A DNA stretch of 46,950 bases from Cochliopodium minus (lineage: Eukaryota > Discosea > Himatismenida > Cochliopodiidae): positions 1 through 46,950 of the forward strand of contig JAMYWO010000263.1 of the NCBI GenBank assembly GCA_024220525.1. Direction: 5' to 3'. Shown piece after piece: positions 33,316 through 46,494 of this stretch. The translations under genes were made by a program, and so were the position numbers. The notes under the pieces were generated by a model. The model saw only the letters and a program-made list of their open reading frames with translations. It did not search any database and was not told where the DNA came from. How positions within the stretch are numbered: the stretch's first letter is position 1; each line of letters opens with the position of its first letter.

Positions 33316-36300
33316 TTACAAATCATTATCATCATCCTGGAAATCCTCATAATCATTTCCATTATTATCAGAATCATCATCAGAATCAAGATTCAAGATC
33401 TGATAATCCTCCAAACATTCCCAAATCTTGGAGTTGTCATCCTACAAAGAAAATTAATTTTTAGTTTTAACAACTGAAATAATTTTTTTTAAATTCATTT
33501 TCATTAATTTAAATTTATTTTTATTTAAATCTAATTTATATTTATTTTTTATTTTTATTTCATTTTATTTTTTATTTTTATTTCATTTAATTTTATTTTT
33601 TTTATTTTTTTTACCTTCCAATAACCAACAAACTGATTAGACTTTGCCTCCCTGTTAAGAAAATCAGACAAAGAAACAACAAAATTGCTCTCCCTCTTCC
33701 TCTCCTCAAGAGCAGCAAACATCCCGCCAAGAACGACATCAACACGCTTCGTTTGGAAACTGTCCTCCAAGTTGAACAAGGCAGTGCTGGAGAGCCACAG
33801 GGAGTCGAACCTCGCCTCGCTTGAGTTTTTGATGGCGTGCGCTAGTGATTGGAGAATTACGTTTGAGTCCTTTGGTGACGCAAAGCAACGATGTGACAAG
33901 ATTCCTAAGTAAAATTAAAAAAAATAAAAAAAAATTAACAAATTTTAAAAAAAATGAAAAAATACTAATAAAAATTTCATAAAATTATGAAATACAATTA
34001 AATAAATAAAAAATAAAAAATAAAAAATTAACGATTTAAAAAAAAAATGATAAAAAATAAATAAAAAAAAGAGAAAGAAGTGAAAATAAAATATTTATTA
34101 AATTAGAGTTAAGGAAAATTGAAATTATTTTAAAGTCTTTACCCAAACCCTCCACAAAGGAGGAAACTTCTCGGCACAGCTTGTAATAAAAACTCTCGTG
34201 AGTAAGAAGAAACTCACACTCCCCAGGAATATCAAAAACTGTGCCATGAATCATTGTAGGAACTTGGTCCATTGATTTTCCTTTAAAAAAAAATTTTAAA
34301 ATTTTTATAAAAAAGTTTAAATTTGAAATTTTTTTAATTTTTAAATTTTTTAAATTTTTTAATTTTTTAATTTTTTAAAATTTTAATATTTAAATTTCAA
34401 TTTTAAAATTTTTTATTTTTTAATTTCTTTTATTTTTTAAGTTTTTAATTTTTTTTTTACCGTCACCTTTGTTCTTACAACAACACACGAGGTGGGTGAG
34501 AAGAGAAATGAGAGAAGAGTAGTCAGGATCCTTGTTTTTGTAGCTCATAGAGCTAGATATTGGTTTTCTGCTGTTGTGAGGGCTTTCCTTTCCTATTTCA
34601 AAAAATAATCAGTTTAAATCGATTTCATTCTTTATTTCATAATTTAATTCATTTGTTATTTTAATTGTTTTTATTTTTCGTTTAATAGAATTTTATTATA
34701 TTTTTTTTATATTTTATCATTTATTTATTTAATTTTTTTAATTTTTTTGATTTTTTTTTGATTTTTAAATTTTTTCATCATTTTATTTTATTTATTATTT
34801 TATTTTAAATATTTATTTTTAATTTTTAATTTACCTAAGTACAAATGAACGAGAGAACCAATTACGTTGTTTTGGATGAAGTAGTTGGCCAAATTGACAT
34901 GGAGAGTGGCCATTGTGTAAAACACAGAGAAGAAGTTGTGGAAATTGTACCTGTTTAAAAAAAATAAAAAAAAAATCAAATTAAACATATATTAAAAAAA
35001 ATAAAAAATAAAAAAAATAAAAGCAAATAAAAAAATAAACCAAATGATTAAAAAAAAAAATCAAAGAATAAAAAAAATCAATCAAAAAAAAAATCAAAAA
35101 AAATCAAAAAAAAATCAAAAAATAAAAAGAAAAAAATCAAAAAAAATAAAAATAAAAAATAAAAAAAATAAAAAGAATTTTTTTTTTTTTACCAATCCCA
35201 CGAAATGTCTTGCTTTAATACTTCAACCATAGTGTTGGCCAAACCAGAGATGTGACTGAAGAATTCTTCGTTGTTGGATTTGAAAATGACTTTCATGGCG
35301 AGGATGAGGAGGAAGGAGAGCATCTCTCTGGATTCTTGGCATCCGTTTTTGATGAAATAATAATACAATGTTCCTTTTTCCAAGAAGAACCTGATTTTTT
35401 CGAAAAAGAAATAAAAACAATAAGTAAATGATTCATAAAACAAAACAATAAAAATAAATGAAAAAATAAATAAATTTAAAAATTAATTTAAATAATTAAA
35501 TTCAATAAATAAATTTAAAAATTAATTTGAAAATTGCCGAAAAAAATATATATGATAGAAAAAAGATAAATACAAAAAAGATAATTAAAAACAAAATAAA
35601 AAATGTAAAATTTAAATAAAAAATAAAAATAAAAAATTGAATTAAAAAAATATAATTAAAATTCAAAATGAAAAAAAAAAATTTAAAAATTAAAAATTAA
35701 TTGCAAAAAAAAGTTACTTCAAAATATGTTCACTGACTCCTTCGTTGTGAGCCCACTTCTTGATTTTCTCGAAATAGATCTTGGCCTGAGACAAATCCTT
35801 GCAATGAATAACGACCTGCAAATAAAAGGAGACAATGACATTGACCAAAGGAACGTCATCCTCGCCCAACTCCTCCTTGCTAGCAAACTTGGAGTCAAAC
35901 AACTTGACGAGGAAATCAAAGTAGTGGTTGTCAAAGACCAAAAGTTCCGACTCAAAGTTAATGTTTGTCTCCCAAACTTCCTTGTAACATTTTTGCTTTT
36001 CAATGAGCTTCGGATCTTTCGCGGAAGTTTTAAAAACTTCCAATTTCAAGCTGTCGTTCTTATTTTCTCCGTTTTCCCCTTCTTTATTTCCGTTCTCGTT
36101 TTCTTTGTTGGTCTGCTGTTGTTGTTGCTTCTCGTCCATTTCATCCTTTGGCTCGAACCACTCCTCCCTCTGGTAGAAAAGCATGTAAGCACTGTTGGTG
36201 ATGTCTCTCTCCACTAAATTTCCATTGATTTTCTTTGAAAATTTTCCTCCAAAGCATTCTTCTTTAAGATTCTTTTTTTAAAAAAAATTAATAATTTAAA

Positions 36301-39300
36301 AAAAAAATAATCGTATTTAAATTTTGAACAAAACATATTTTTTGTTAATTACTTTTTGCTTAACAAAAGTTGTTTGAAAAAAAAAAGATTTTTTTACGTT
36401 AAAATTAAAAGGTCTGACAACTTCGTCATTAAACTCCAACCACTTCCCATTGACAGGCTCCTTGATGTAAGAATAATAATGGCCAGAGTCAGCAGTGGAA
36501 CCACGATGAACGACAACGCCCTTCAACTTGTACTGATAATAAGAGTCCTTGTGAAAAAAAACGTTGGTGTTCCCCTCCTTGAACTCAATCGCTTCCTCAG
36601 TGAACTGCTTCATGTTCAAATCCTCCGGGAACTGAAAATGTACGTTGAGTTTTTCTTTCTGCATGGTGTTGAAGTTGAAATCGAATCTTTTCAGGTGAAT
36701 GACGAGTACGTTGGGAAGAGTTTTGATGGTGGTTCGTTTGAGGGCGTTGACGTAGTCGCTACAGCCGTCACATTTGTACTTGTTTTCTCCCTCGAGCTTC
36801 TCTCCTTGGATGGAATCTTCCAAAGCATCTACCAAATTGTTTTTTTGAGAAACTTCGACGCTGAAAGTGTAGAAAAGCTCCTCTCGAGAACTCTTGTGTT
36901 GGCAGTCCTTGCTTTTGATCTGATTGGAATGGGCTCCCCTACAAAACTTTCTAAGGAACATCTTGTTGTCTGTGGGTTTGAGAATGGTGTCGATCTTGTC
37001 ACACAAAGTCTGGAAAAACTCTTGGGCGTCTTGTTGCACATAAACGTCAATAGGGTTCCCCTCGAAATCCTTGAAAGACTGGCAAAAGTTAGCAGGAGTG
37101 TAACCTCTCAACTTGGACTGATTAAGCGAAGTCATCAAAGTCTTCAGCTCATCAAACATCAAAATGTCTCCATCCATTCCATCCCCCGAATTGTCCTTAC
37201 TCTCCAACTCAGGAGGCTCAATACTAAGTAAAGTGTCCACCAAATTAGGAGTGGTGTACAACTGTTGCATCAGACTGTTCATGTAACAAGTCGAACCCAT
37301 GTTGTTCAATCCTACATATCCCTCCTTTGATTTTTCGTCGTTCAATGGCCAAATGCTGAAGTTTCTGTAAAAGTTGTTGAGTTGGTTCTCGCATATGAAA
37401 CGAGCAAGATCTTGCAAATCGTTTTCGTTGATTTCGCAAACGAGTCTGAGCAAAGCAAACGCCTCTCTCCTGCTTGTTTCGCTCTTGCATTTAGGAGGAC
37501 AATGTGTGCCATGATTTTCTAGAGTGGGATTACCAAATAAGCAAACACTGGTAAGTTCTTCAACTAAACCACTAAAAACAAAAAACAAAAAAAGAATAAA
37601 AATTGAAAAAAATGTTTACAAAAAATGTTGATTGTTAAAATATAATATTTGAAAGAAAATGAAGTGAAAATTTTAAAAAATTTTTTTTTTTACCTTTGAT
37701 TATCATTATTTCTAAATAATTTATCTACAAGTAAATACAAAATTTGGAGAATTCCTATCAACATCTCATCTGCTTCATGAGGCTTGCAGTTCTTGGGCTC
37801 GTTTATAGGAAGCTCCTTTAAAGTGGTGGAACAGTAAGTAAACAGGTCCTTGAGGTTGAATTTCTCGTAGTCGCTCTGCTCCAATCCGGACACGATCGCT
37901 TTGATCGACTGGAAGAAGTACAAAGACTTTGTTCTAAACTCTTGATCCAACTTTGGCAGGAAAGATAAAAGAGTGTTAAGGATGAAATCTCTCGTGTTTT
38001 TGTCGATAGAAATCAGTTCGTTTAAAAACATTTGTGTAGATTTTCTGATTTTAAACTCTTTTGATTGAAGGATCGAGTTGAAGATGAGATCAGATTTTGA
38101 TTTGAGGAGCTCTACGACCTTTTCGGAGAAGCCGCTTTGGGACTTCAATATAGCTACCAAAAATACATTGAGGACGTTGGAAGATACGTCTCCCAAAAGA
38201 TCCTCTGATTCCCCTGCCGTCTCTTTGACGCACAACTCAAACAAACCAAACAAAACTTTGAATTCTAAATTCCAATCAACTTTGATCAATCCATTCAAAT
38301 CTCTCAAAACCAAAGAATCTTACAAAAAAATACAATTTAAGTATTAAAAAAAAAGTCTTTTTAATATTTAGTTGATTTAAATATTGTTCTTGTTGTTTAA
38401 AAAGAATTAATTTTTTTTTACCTGTGTTCACAAAAAATATAATGAGAGTATTCAAACATGATGAAAAGATTTTCTTGTAAATTCTGGTGGGTTTAGAAGG
38501 TGACTTCAAAACCATTTCATCAAACTTTTCTTTCAAGCAGTCCAAGCCACCCGAAGTAATAAAAGAATGACACCAACTTTCATCCTGAAAACAAAATGTA
38601 AAAAAAAATTTAAAAAAATTTGAATAAATTAAAACAACAAAATAAATATTTTTTTAAAAAAAAGGTAAAAATTTTTTTACAGTTATTTCTGGGTTGGAGT
38701 TTATAATATTGGAGATGATATTTAGAGAATACAAAAATTTATATTCAGATTGCTGAAAAATGTCCTTCCAAGTAAAAGGAATACCAAATTCATCATCAGA
38801 ATCATCCATCTTCTTGCTAGAACCAAGATTCTCGATGCTTTTGAGGATGGAGTTGTTGTGAGGAAGCCTCTCGATGATTGACCAAGTCTTCTCCTTGACA
38901 GCAACGGAACTGTGATCCAAAAGCTGGTACAACTTGAAGAAATTTTGGGAAGAGGAAAAGATGGGGATGGGATTAGAATCTAGGTAAGGAGCAACGTTCT
39001 GAGGGCTGCCTACCAAAAAATAAATGGTGACGGTCTCTTTGATGAGGTAGCCCGCAAAAGAGAGGTTGTAATGGTTGGGATGGAAAAAGTTTGTTTTGTC
39101 GAAAGAAAAGTGGAGCGTTTCGAGATCTATTTTGATGAAATTAGCAAGCTTGACTCTCACTTCGTGAAGAGTATCACTCACTTGGGTAGTGTACGAAAAG
39201 TTTTTGGGGGAGTTGGCGTCTTGGAAGGTGATCGCCAAGCTGTTATTGTTTGGCCTGGAGTTGAGTGCGTCGTGGATGACGTCGGAGATGATGTCGAGAC

Positions 39301-42300
39301 ATTTGAGTTGGACGCTCTCGGTCACTTTTTCGTTGGTGAGTTGTTGGAAAAAAGAATCAACGGCAGATTTTCTAAAGTCGTGTAATTTAAGAGCAAAATG
39401 TTGATCAGGCTAAAAAAATAAAAAAAATTTTAAAAAAAATAAAAAATATAAATAAAAAAAAATGAAATATTTACATAGATTGAAAAAAGATTTCTAATAA
39501 AAGTTCTACAACTTTTAGAAATGAGATTACTCCCATTAAAATAAACATTCCAAATCACATCCATTCCACTAAGTTTGGAGCTTGACACGCTCACAGAAGA
39601 ACTCTTGTTGAGCACAAAAGTGTTTTCGTGGATGTTGTAGTGGAAAAAGATGTTCTCGATGGATTTGTAGACAGCCAAATTGATAGTAGAGTAATCCAGT
39701 TCAGACATTTTGGACAAGAAAAGATAACTTGTGAGCTCCTTGTCAATCCTCAAACAACTAGAGTTTTTGATCCATTCAAAAAATGAGTTGCTGTCGTTTT
39801 TCTCGTCAAAAGGTTTAAGAACAAATATCTCCCACAAAGAATCGAGCTGAGAACGAGAAATGGATGTTTTGGAAGAAGACAAGATGTATTCTAAGAACTT
39901 CAAGTTTGCTTTGATGTATTCAGAGTGTGTGTAGAGTTGGCCGGAAACTTTCATGTTGGGTACATCGTCTCCCATCTCCTTTAGACAGAGGATGTGGTAA
40001 TTTTTGAGTGAATTGATAAATGTGTCCAGTAGTCCCTCTTCCAACATAGTTTCAATAAATGTTTTGGAGTCTTGAAATGATCCTATAATGAAAAAAGTAA
40101 TTATTGAGTAAATAATAATAAAAATAATCAAAAATTGTTAATTAATTTGAAATATTTCATTATAAAAAAAAAAAAAAATTAAAATATTTTTTTACTTGTT
40201 ATTTTTTCGATTGTCACTAAAGATTGAACTACAGAGTCCCTATCAGTTTTAAGTTTCTCAATACACTTTCCCAAAAATTGAGAACGATAAGAAAGCTGAT
40301 TAGACTGAGAAAAAATAGTGCCAATTCGGTCAAGGGCATAATTGATGACTTTGACATCACCTCCCGCCTTAGTCTTTGAATCCTCCGTACAAAATTTCCA
40401 TAAAAGATCTAAACCAAATGATCCGCTTTTAGGTGTTGAGAAAGAATCAACCATTACAACACTTAGATATGCAATAAGGTCTAAAACGATTGTTTCTTTG
40501 ATTTGAGGTAGTTCAGATATTTGACGAAGGAACTCGTGGATAATTTCTATCGGAAGATACTTTGCAACAGACTTTATTGTTTCACATATTGAAGCTGCAA
40601 TGGCTTGATGTTTTCCCTTTTTTATTCCAATAAAAAATTAACAAAAATAAAAAATAAAAATTAAAAAATTAAATACAAGTGAAGAACAAATCATTGAAAC
40701 GTCCTTCTCTTTAAATTGGTAATTTTCAGCAAGAAACTTTATTAAATTGACAGACTTTGGAATCAGCTTCTCGTGGATCTTCTCCCCAAAAATTTCTTCC
40801 AACACTTTGCTCTCCAAAATCCAGCTCAATAGAGTTCTAATAAAATACAAAAATAATTCAATAAACAATTAAATAAATTCCAATTAAATGAGAATCTAAA
40901 TATTACTCTTCTGACATTGAAAAAACTAATTCTTCTTCTTTCATGTCCTCAATAGAAAATTTCTTGGAAGTGAAAGAATTTTTCTCGACAAGTTCGATGA
41001 TGGAGTTAATTCTCCCGAGCCCACACCACCTCTTTTCGATCACCGAACTTCTCAACTGTTTAACTGCAAACTTGAATTGAAAAGTGTCGGAAACAGAAGT
41101 GGCGATTTCTTCGGATTTTATTTTCATCAAAGCAAGTAACTCTTTCAAAAAACTGTCGACTGACTTTTCTTGAGTGTTTCTTAACTCATTGTCTGGAAGT
41201 TCGATCATGAAAGTGTGGCACAATTCAACAAGTTTGTCCACATATTCTACAATGAAATTTTCTACTAAAAGTACCCTCATCTATTTTACAAAAAAAAAAA
41301 AAGTTTCAATGAAACGAAAATAAAATGATAGAAATCAATCTTGAGAAAATTATATGATAAACAAAATGTTTGGTAAATATTATTCAACAAAGTTTTTCCA
41401 CTCTGAATAAAATGGGTTTAAACTTAACTCTATGAACAATTTTTAAAAAAATTTCTTTCTGAGGTTGAATTATTAAAAATTGTTTTACGACAGATATCCA
41501 AGATACTAAGTTTGTCAGAGAAGAAAAAGGAACAGACTTTGTTTCTTCTTTTTCTTTTTCGTTTTCTTGTGATTTAGGTTGTTTGAAATATTGATTGTCT
41601 TTGATGTACTTTTCCAAAATCTCCAAAATCGAATCAAATCCTTTTGATTTTCCAAAAAACTCGATGTTGTGAATCAATAATGGAGATACACTATAATCTT
41701 GCAATTGAGAATATATATTATCTTCATCAGAGACATCCTTATTTTTTGAGAATGAAATATAATCAAATGAATTTATATATATATTATAAATTTGTTGGTT
41801 GAATCAAAAATAATGAGTTAATAAATAAAATATTTTTCATATTTACTTTATATTTCAATGTTGCTGCGTAAAAATCAGATGAATGGTAGAATACGTATTC
41901 AAGTATTTCGGATATATCGATATTTCTCTTCAATATCAAATTGGGGAGCAGCGTCAATGCTTTATGTATCACATTTTGAACATTCAACACATTCTCTTTC
42001 TTTATTCTTTAAAAATTATTGATAAATTTATTATTTGATCGTTATAATAAATTGAGAGTTCATATTATAATTGATTTAAATTACTTTCTATTCAGGATTA
42101 TTTTGAATGCTGTTCTTATTTCAGGAATGAATTTCAAATTATCTTCTGTAAAATCTTTTTCCAAATTCTTTTCTATTTCTTCCAATTGAGTTTCTACTAT
42201 TTCTAAACCTTGGAGATATCCTTTTTCATCTCCTATGTTCAAATGATATAATTTGAAAATTTTAAATTTTTTCGAGTAATATTTGTTGGGTTGATTTTAT

Positions 42301-42389
42301 GGAAATATGATTTGAATAATCGAAAATTTGCTTTTTTATTTTGAACCTTTGGACATAATGAGAAAAATATTTTTCCAATCATATGACAT
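33316..42389 (-). CDS. USP9X/fat-facets-class ubiquitin carboxyl-terminal hydrolase, 2164 aa, 19 exons
   Basis: Large deubiquitinase cleaving ubiquitin from substrates. Exons: 42347-42389, 42085-42232, 41847-42006, 41402-41737, 40907-41280, 40677-40836, 40196-40616, 39475-40082, 38681-39409, 38422-38584, 37694-38318, 36398-37571, 35718-36271, 35193-35390, 34835-34950, 34461-34592, 34143-34280, 33615-33904 and 33316-33441. All phases agree. The first ~1250 residues are helical, armadillo-like, with a possible ubiquitin-like segment near ITFQDANSPKNFSYTTQVSD. USP domain: GLNNMGSTCYMNSLMQQLY (Cys ~1351), YVQQDAQEFFQTL, KYKCDGC, VLVIHLKRFDFN, then GVVVHRGSTADSGHYYSYI (catalytic His) and WLEFNDEVV. 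CFGGKF followed by NSAYMLFYQRE matches the USP9X insert. The C-terminus is acidic (DDDSD). The fifth intron donor choice (GTGGAA) is the one soft junction. Confidence 0.93.
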
Positions 42390-42804
42390 TTCTTGTTAAC
42401 TTTCCCAAATGACCAATACTTTTTTTTTTTATTTAATTATTTAGGCAAATATTTTTTCATATGTAACCAAAGATAGATTTGTCGAAAACGAAAATATAAA
42501 AATGTAAGAACATCATAATTACTACCCATTGAGTTGAATCTTTAACTCACCGGCCCTCTTTTTGTTCTAAATTTTAATATAAGCTTTAATTTCTTCGAAA
42601 AACCAAAGATGCTCAAATTAATAGAAAAAATGAAAAAATTTAAAAAAATAATCAAAGCATCAAAAGAAAGGTTGATAAAAGCTATTTTTTTTTATTTTTT
42701 TTTTATTTATAATATAAAATAATTGAATAATTAACTAAATCTCTTTTTGAAGAAAAGTAAATTTCTTTTCAACAAAAAGATTTTCCAATTTAAAGGTTGG
42801 TTGT
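42390..42804. other. spacer between ubiquitin protease and polyferredoxin genes
   Basis: 415 bp between two minus-strand genes, A/T-rich apart from a slightly G+C-richer patch near 42540-42560. No open frame or RNA gene can be supported. It should contain the promoter of the ubiquitin protease gene. Confidence 0.5.
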
Positions 42805-44203
42805 TCAGGCAGAAAAGATAGAACTTCCAGTGTTAGAAACAACGCAGTTACCGCAATGAATACAATTAGGAGAGGTGATGAAGGTATCATTGATATCATT
42901 TACTTTGACTCCAACTGGGCAAGTGTTGTCTAGAACAGAGTTGATATGATCCAAACTAGTGATAGCAGGGTTCTTCTTGACTTGGAAGAGGATTTTGTAT
43001 GCAGAGACAGATCCCAAAAGAGGACCAATTGGGCATACAAATCTGCAGAAGAATCTTGGAATGTAGAGGGATGGAACCTAGATATTGGAATAAAATAATT
43101 AATAAATGATGATTGAGGAAATTTTGAAGATATTGAAGAATTTATTGGAGATTATAGAATATTGAAAGTATAATCTTGTTTATTCTTTATAATGAATGTT
43201 AATAAATTAAAATTTGCTCTTACGATGAATGCAACGAGAGCAAATAATTTCAACCAAACATAAATTCCAGCAGTTGCAAAGATATTGTGTTTCCATACAA
43301 TCAACCATGGGATATAAGCAAACAAAGTACCAGAAGGAGAAAAGATAGAGAATGCACCATCAGACATTGCATCAATTGGGTTCTCATATGGATCAATAGT
43401 TCTTCTCAATCCAACCAATACAGATACAAAGAGAGATGCAACAAGGACAATCAAATTAAAATTTTTCAAAGAACTTTCAGTAGATGATGAGAGTTTTTTA
43501 GATTTTTTAAATGGTAAATAAGTGAGAAGATCCTTTTAACAGAAAGAAAAAAATTAATTTTATAAAGTGAGATTAAAGAATAGATTTGAGATTATTTATA
43601 ATTGATTGATATTCTTAAATATATATTTTGATTGAATCAAATTATATGATCTTAATATTATATTGATTAATCTTGAATTGTGACAAATGAGAGATTAACA
43701 ATTTTAATTTTTCTTACTTGTACGAGACCAATTGGACATGCCCATCCACAAAATACTCTCCCAACCAAAATTGCAGTCAAAAACAATACTCCAAGGGAGA
43801 GAAGTGGGAACAATCCCTTTGAAATTGTAAATTCTAAACTTTCATAACCTCCAATGGCAGTTGAGAAAGGAGCTTGTGTAGCATGGAGATATGGAACAAT
43901 AAATCCTTTATTTGTGATGTAATTGTTAATATTTATTTGTTATCTCGATCAGAATTATTTTTACCAGTAGATGAAAGTCCAAATAACTTTGCATTTAATC
44001 CAATGAATGCTACAATTTGAACAGCATGTCTTATCAAACTATTTTTATAAATCATTATTGTTAAATATTTTTTTATAACAGGCAAAATTTAAATTATGTT
44101 ACTTCAATGATCCATGAGACTATAATTCAAAAAGATTAGAATGAAAAGATGTTCAAAATATTTGTTTTTAAAAAAAGAGAATTTTAAAAAAAGAATTTAC
44201 CAT
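42805..44203 (-). CDS. NapH/NosR/YccM-like membrane polyferredoxin (4Fe-4S), 287 aa
   Basis: Membrane electron carrier of a prokaryotic type. Exons 44201-44203, 44103-44119, 43965-44038, 43718-43905, 43224-43532 and 42805-43077, phases consistent. Five or so hydrophobic segments are visible (QIVAFIGLNAKLFGL, FPLLSLGVLFLTAILVG, NLIVLVASLFVSVLVGL, FAYIPWLIVW, VWLKLFALVAFI). Two CxxxCP motifs, GRVFCGWACPIGLVQ and FFCRFVCPIGPLLG, are family hallmarks. A third cluster site is formed by NTCPVGV and CIHCGNC near the C-terminus. In bacteria such proteins pass electrons to periplasmic reductases. Here the partner is unknown, and an organellar or ER role is open. The start codon is the whole coding part of exon 1, followed at once by the intron. 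Confidence 0.85.
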
Positions 44204-44658
44204 CTTTAAATAAATATTTTTTTTATTTTTTTTTTTTTTTTTATATTTTTCTTTTCAATCACACGATTCCTGTATAAAATTGTATACTCATCCAACACAA
44301 CTCATTAAATATTTTAAAAAAAAAAGAAAGAAGAATAATAAAATTAAGTTGAAGAAAAAGAAGGAAATGGATAAACAAAAACAAAGGATGAAATTTTCAT
44401 ACCTTAACTTTATCAAATTCTAATCCAACTTTGTGAATCAATTCATTCAAAATATAAAGTGGATATATTTTAAAAAAAACCTTTATATTCAAATTTATCA
44501 AAGAATGAATAATATTTTAGAATTTTTCTCCATTTCCTTCGAGTTTTTATCAACAAGTATTGAGTATTATTTTGAAAAAATGTTGGATAAAATATTAAGA
44601 AAAAAATAAAAAAAAAAAGGATTGTTCAAAACATCAAATTAATAAAGGGATTTATAAA
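44204..44658. promoter_or_regulatory. divergent spacer between polyferredoxin and bystin genes
   Basis: 455 bp between divergent starts, with 15-17 base T-runs near 44217-44242 and A-runs near 44315-44340 and 44606-44620. Both promoters and 5' UTRs must lie here. No specific factor-binding motif is recognisable. Confidence 0.4.
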
Positions 44659-46309
44659 ATGAGTAGTAAAAAGAGATTATCATCAAATAAAAATGCTAAA
44701 CATGATCCATTATTTAAAGATGAGAATCAAATGGTGAATAAGAAAGAGAGGAAAAAAGTAGGAAGAGAAAAAAAGAGGGAAGAAAGAAAGGAAAACGAGA
44801 GTTTTATACCATCAGATCTTTCAGGAAAGATTTTGACCAATTTGAGAGCCCAACAACAAGAAAATGACGAGAATGTAAAGGACTTGAATGATATTGATGT
44901 GGAATTGTATGTAGATTTGGAAGAGGATGAAGATGAGCCAAATGAAAAAGATGAGAAGGAATATTCATTCAAACCGGGTGATTTCTTCAAAGAATTGAAT
45001 ATCGATTATGAAGACGAGAGGGCTTTGCACAATTTCATGAATAAGAGCAATTTCAATAAGAATACCTCCAGGACCATCAATGATATGATCTTGGACAAGA
45101 TCATGGAGAAAGATATCAAGAAGGACAATGGTGAGACTGGGGAGATGAATGATGAGGATGGAGAAACTGATGGAAAGAAGAGAATTGAAAAGAAATTCAA
45201 TGGAAAAGGTAAGGAATAAATTAAAATAATAACTTTTGATATATATGAATCTAAAACAATTTTCCTGTTGATGTATATACTATCATGAAATTTTTTTAAA
45301 AGCGGAAAATTAATATTATTTGAAATAATTTAAAATTGAAATTCAATATATTTAAATAATCAGGAATAAAAGTTTTCTAAACTTATTATTTCAACAAATT
45401 CATATTTTTTTTTAAAAGTGTTGCACGTGTATCAACAAGTAGGAAAAATTTTGAGCAAATACAAGAGTGGAAAGTTGCCAAAACCATTCACCATTTTGCC
45501 ATCATTGAGCAACTGGGAAGAAGTTATTTATTTGACTAACCCAGACGGCTGGTCTTTTTGTGCCACCTTCCAGGCAACCAAAATTTTCGCATCAAACTTT
45601 AATCCTCAAATGGCGCAAAGATTCTATAATCTCATTTTGTTGCCAAAGTTGAGACAAAATATTTTGGAAAACAAAAAATTGAATTATCATCTTTATCAAG
45701 CATTAAATAAGGCTCTTTTTAAACCTGCTGCATTTTTTAAAGGTAATTTAATTTTTTCGAATTTTAGTTTTTTTTTATCATTTTTTACAAATTCTTTTTG
45801 TATTTTATAAAGCTATTTTTTGATTTTGACTTTACTTTTAAACACATTCAGGTATTTTAATTCCATTGTGTGAAGAAGGAGACTGCACACTCAGAGAAGC
45901 AACCATCATTGGCAGCGTGCTCGCCAAAAAGTCGATCCCCGTCCTCCACTCCGCCGCAGCCCTCCTAAAAATCTCCCAAGTTCCCTTCTCCGGCGCCAAC
46001 TCCCTCTTCATCCGAGTCCTCCTCAACAAAAAGTATAGTTTGCCAGTCAAAGTTATTGATTCTGTCGTTGAACATTTCTTAACTTTTTTAAAGGACGAAA
46101 GAAAACTTCCTGTTCTTTGGCATCAATCTCTTTTGACTTTTGCTCAGAGATACAAGGTCGAGATCACCAGTGAGCAGAAGGAGGCTTTGAAGCAGCTCAT
46201 GAAGATCCACAACCATTATTTGATCACTCCTGAGGTCCGTCGTGAATTGTCCAATTCTAAGAATAGAGGTGATTTGAATGCTCATCAACTTCCTCTTTCT
46301 ATTAATTAA
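44659..46309 (+). CDS. BYSL: Bystin (Enp1), 40S ribosome assembly factor, 443 aa
   Basis: Nucleolar/cytoplasmic factor needed for pre-40S maturation and export. Exons 44659-45208, 45419-45742 and 45852-46309, phases consistent, 443 residues against ~437 in human. The N-terminal 180 residues are charged and disordered ([10 protein letters not shown], then [18 protein letters not shown]), as usual. The bystin domain begins at [20 protein letters not shown] and continues with [100 protein letters not shown] and [16 protein letters not shown]. The end is [15 protein letters not shown]. The first half of exon 3 is strikingly rich in C-ending codons. Identity certain. Confidence 0.97.
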
Positions 46310-46494
46310 AAAAAAATTATTTTTTATTTATAAACAAAAAAAACTTTTCTTTTAATCCTTTTGAAAAAAATTTACAAAATAAATTAAAAAAAATAAATCA
46401 TTAAATAAAAAAATAAAAACAAATAATGAGAAATTTAAAGTTTTCTTGAGACATTTGAAAATAGATATAAACAAGAAGGATTGGTACCCACAAT

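Noticed and set aside
35726-36217. 163-codon open frame on the plus strand
   Set aside because: Antisense shadow of the USP exon 35718-36271.
36356-37231. 291-codon open frame on the plus strand
   Set aside because: It is antisense to the conserved USP catalytic exon, whose sense translation matches the family throughout; the antisense product has no recognisable motif.
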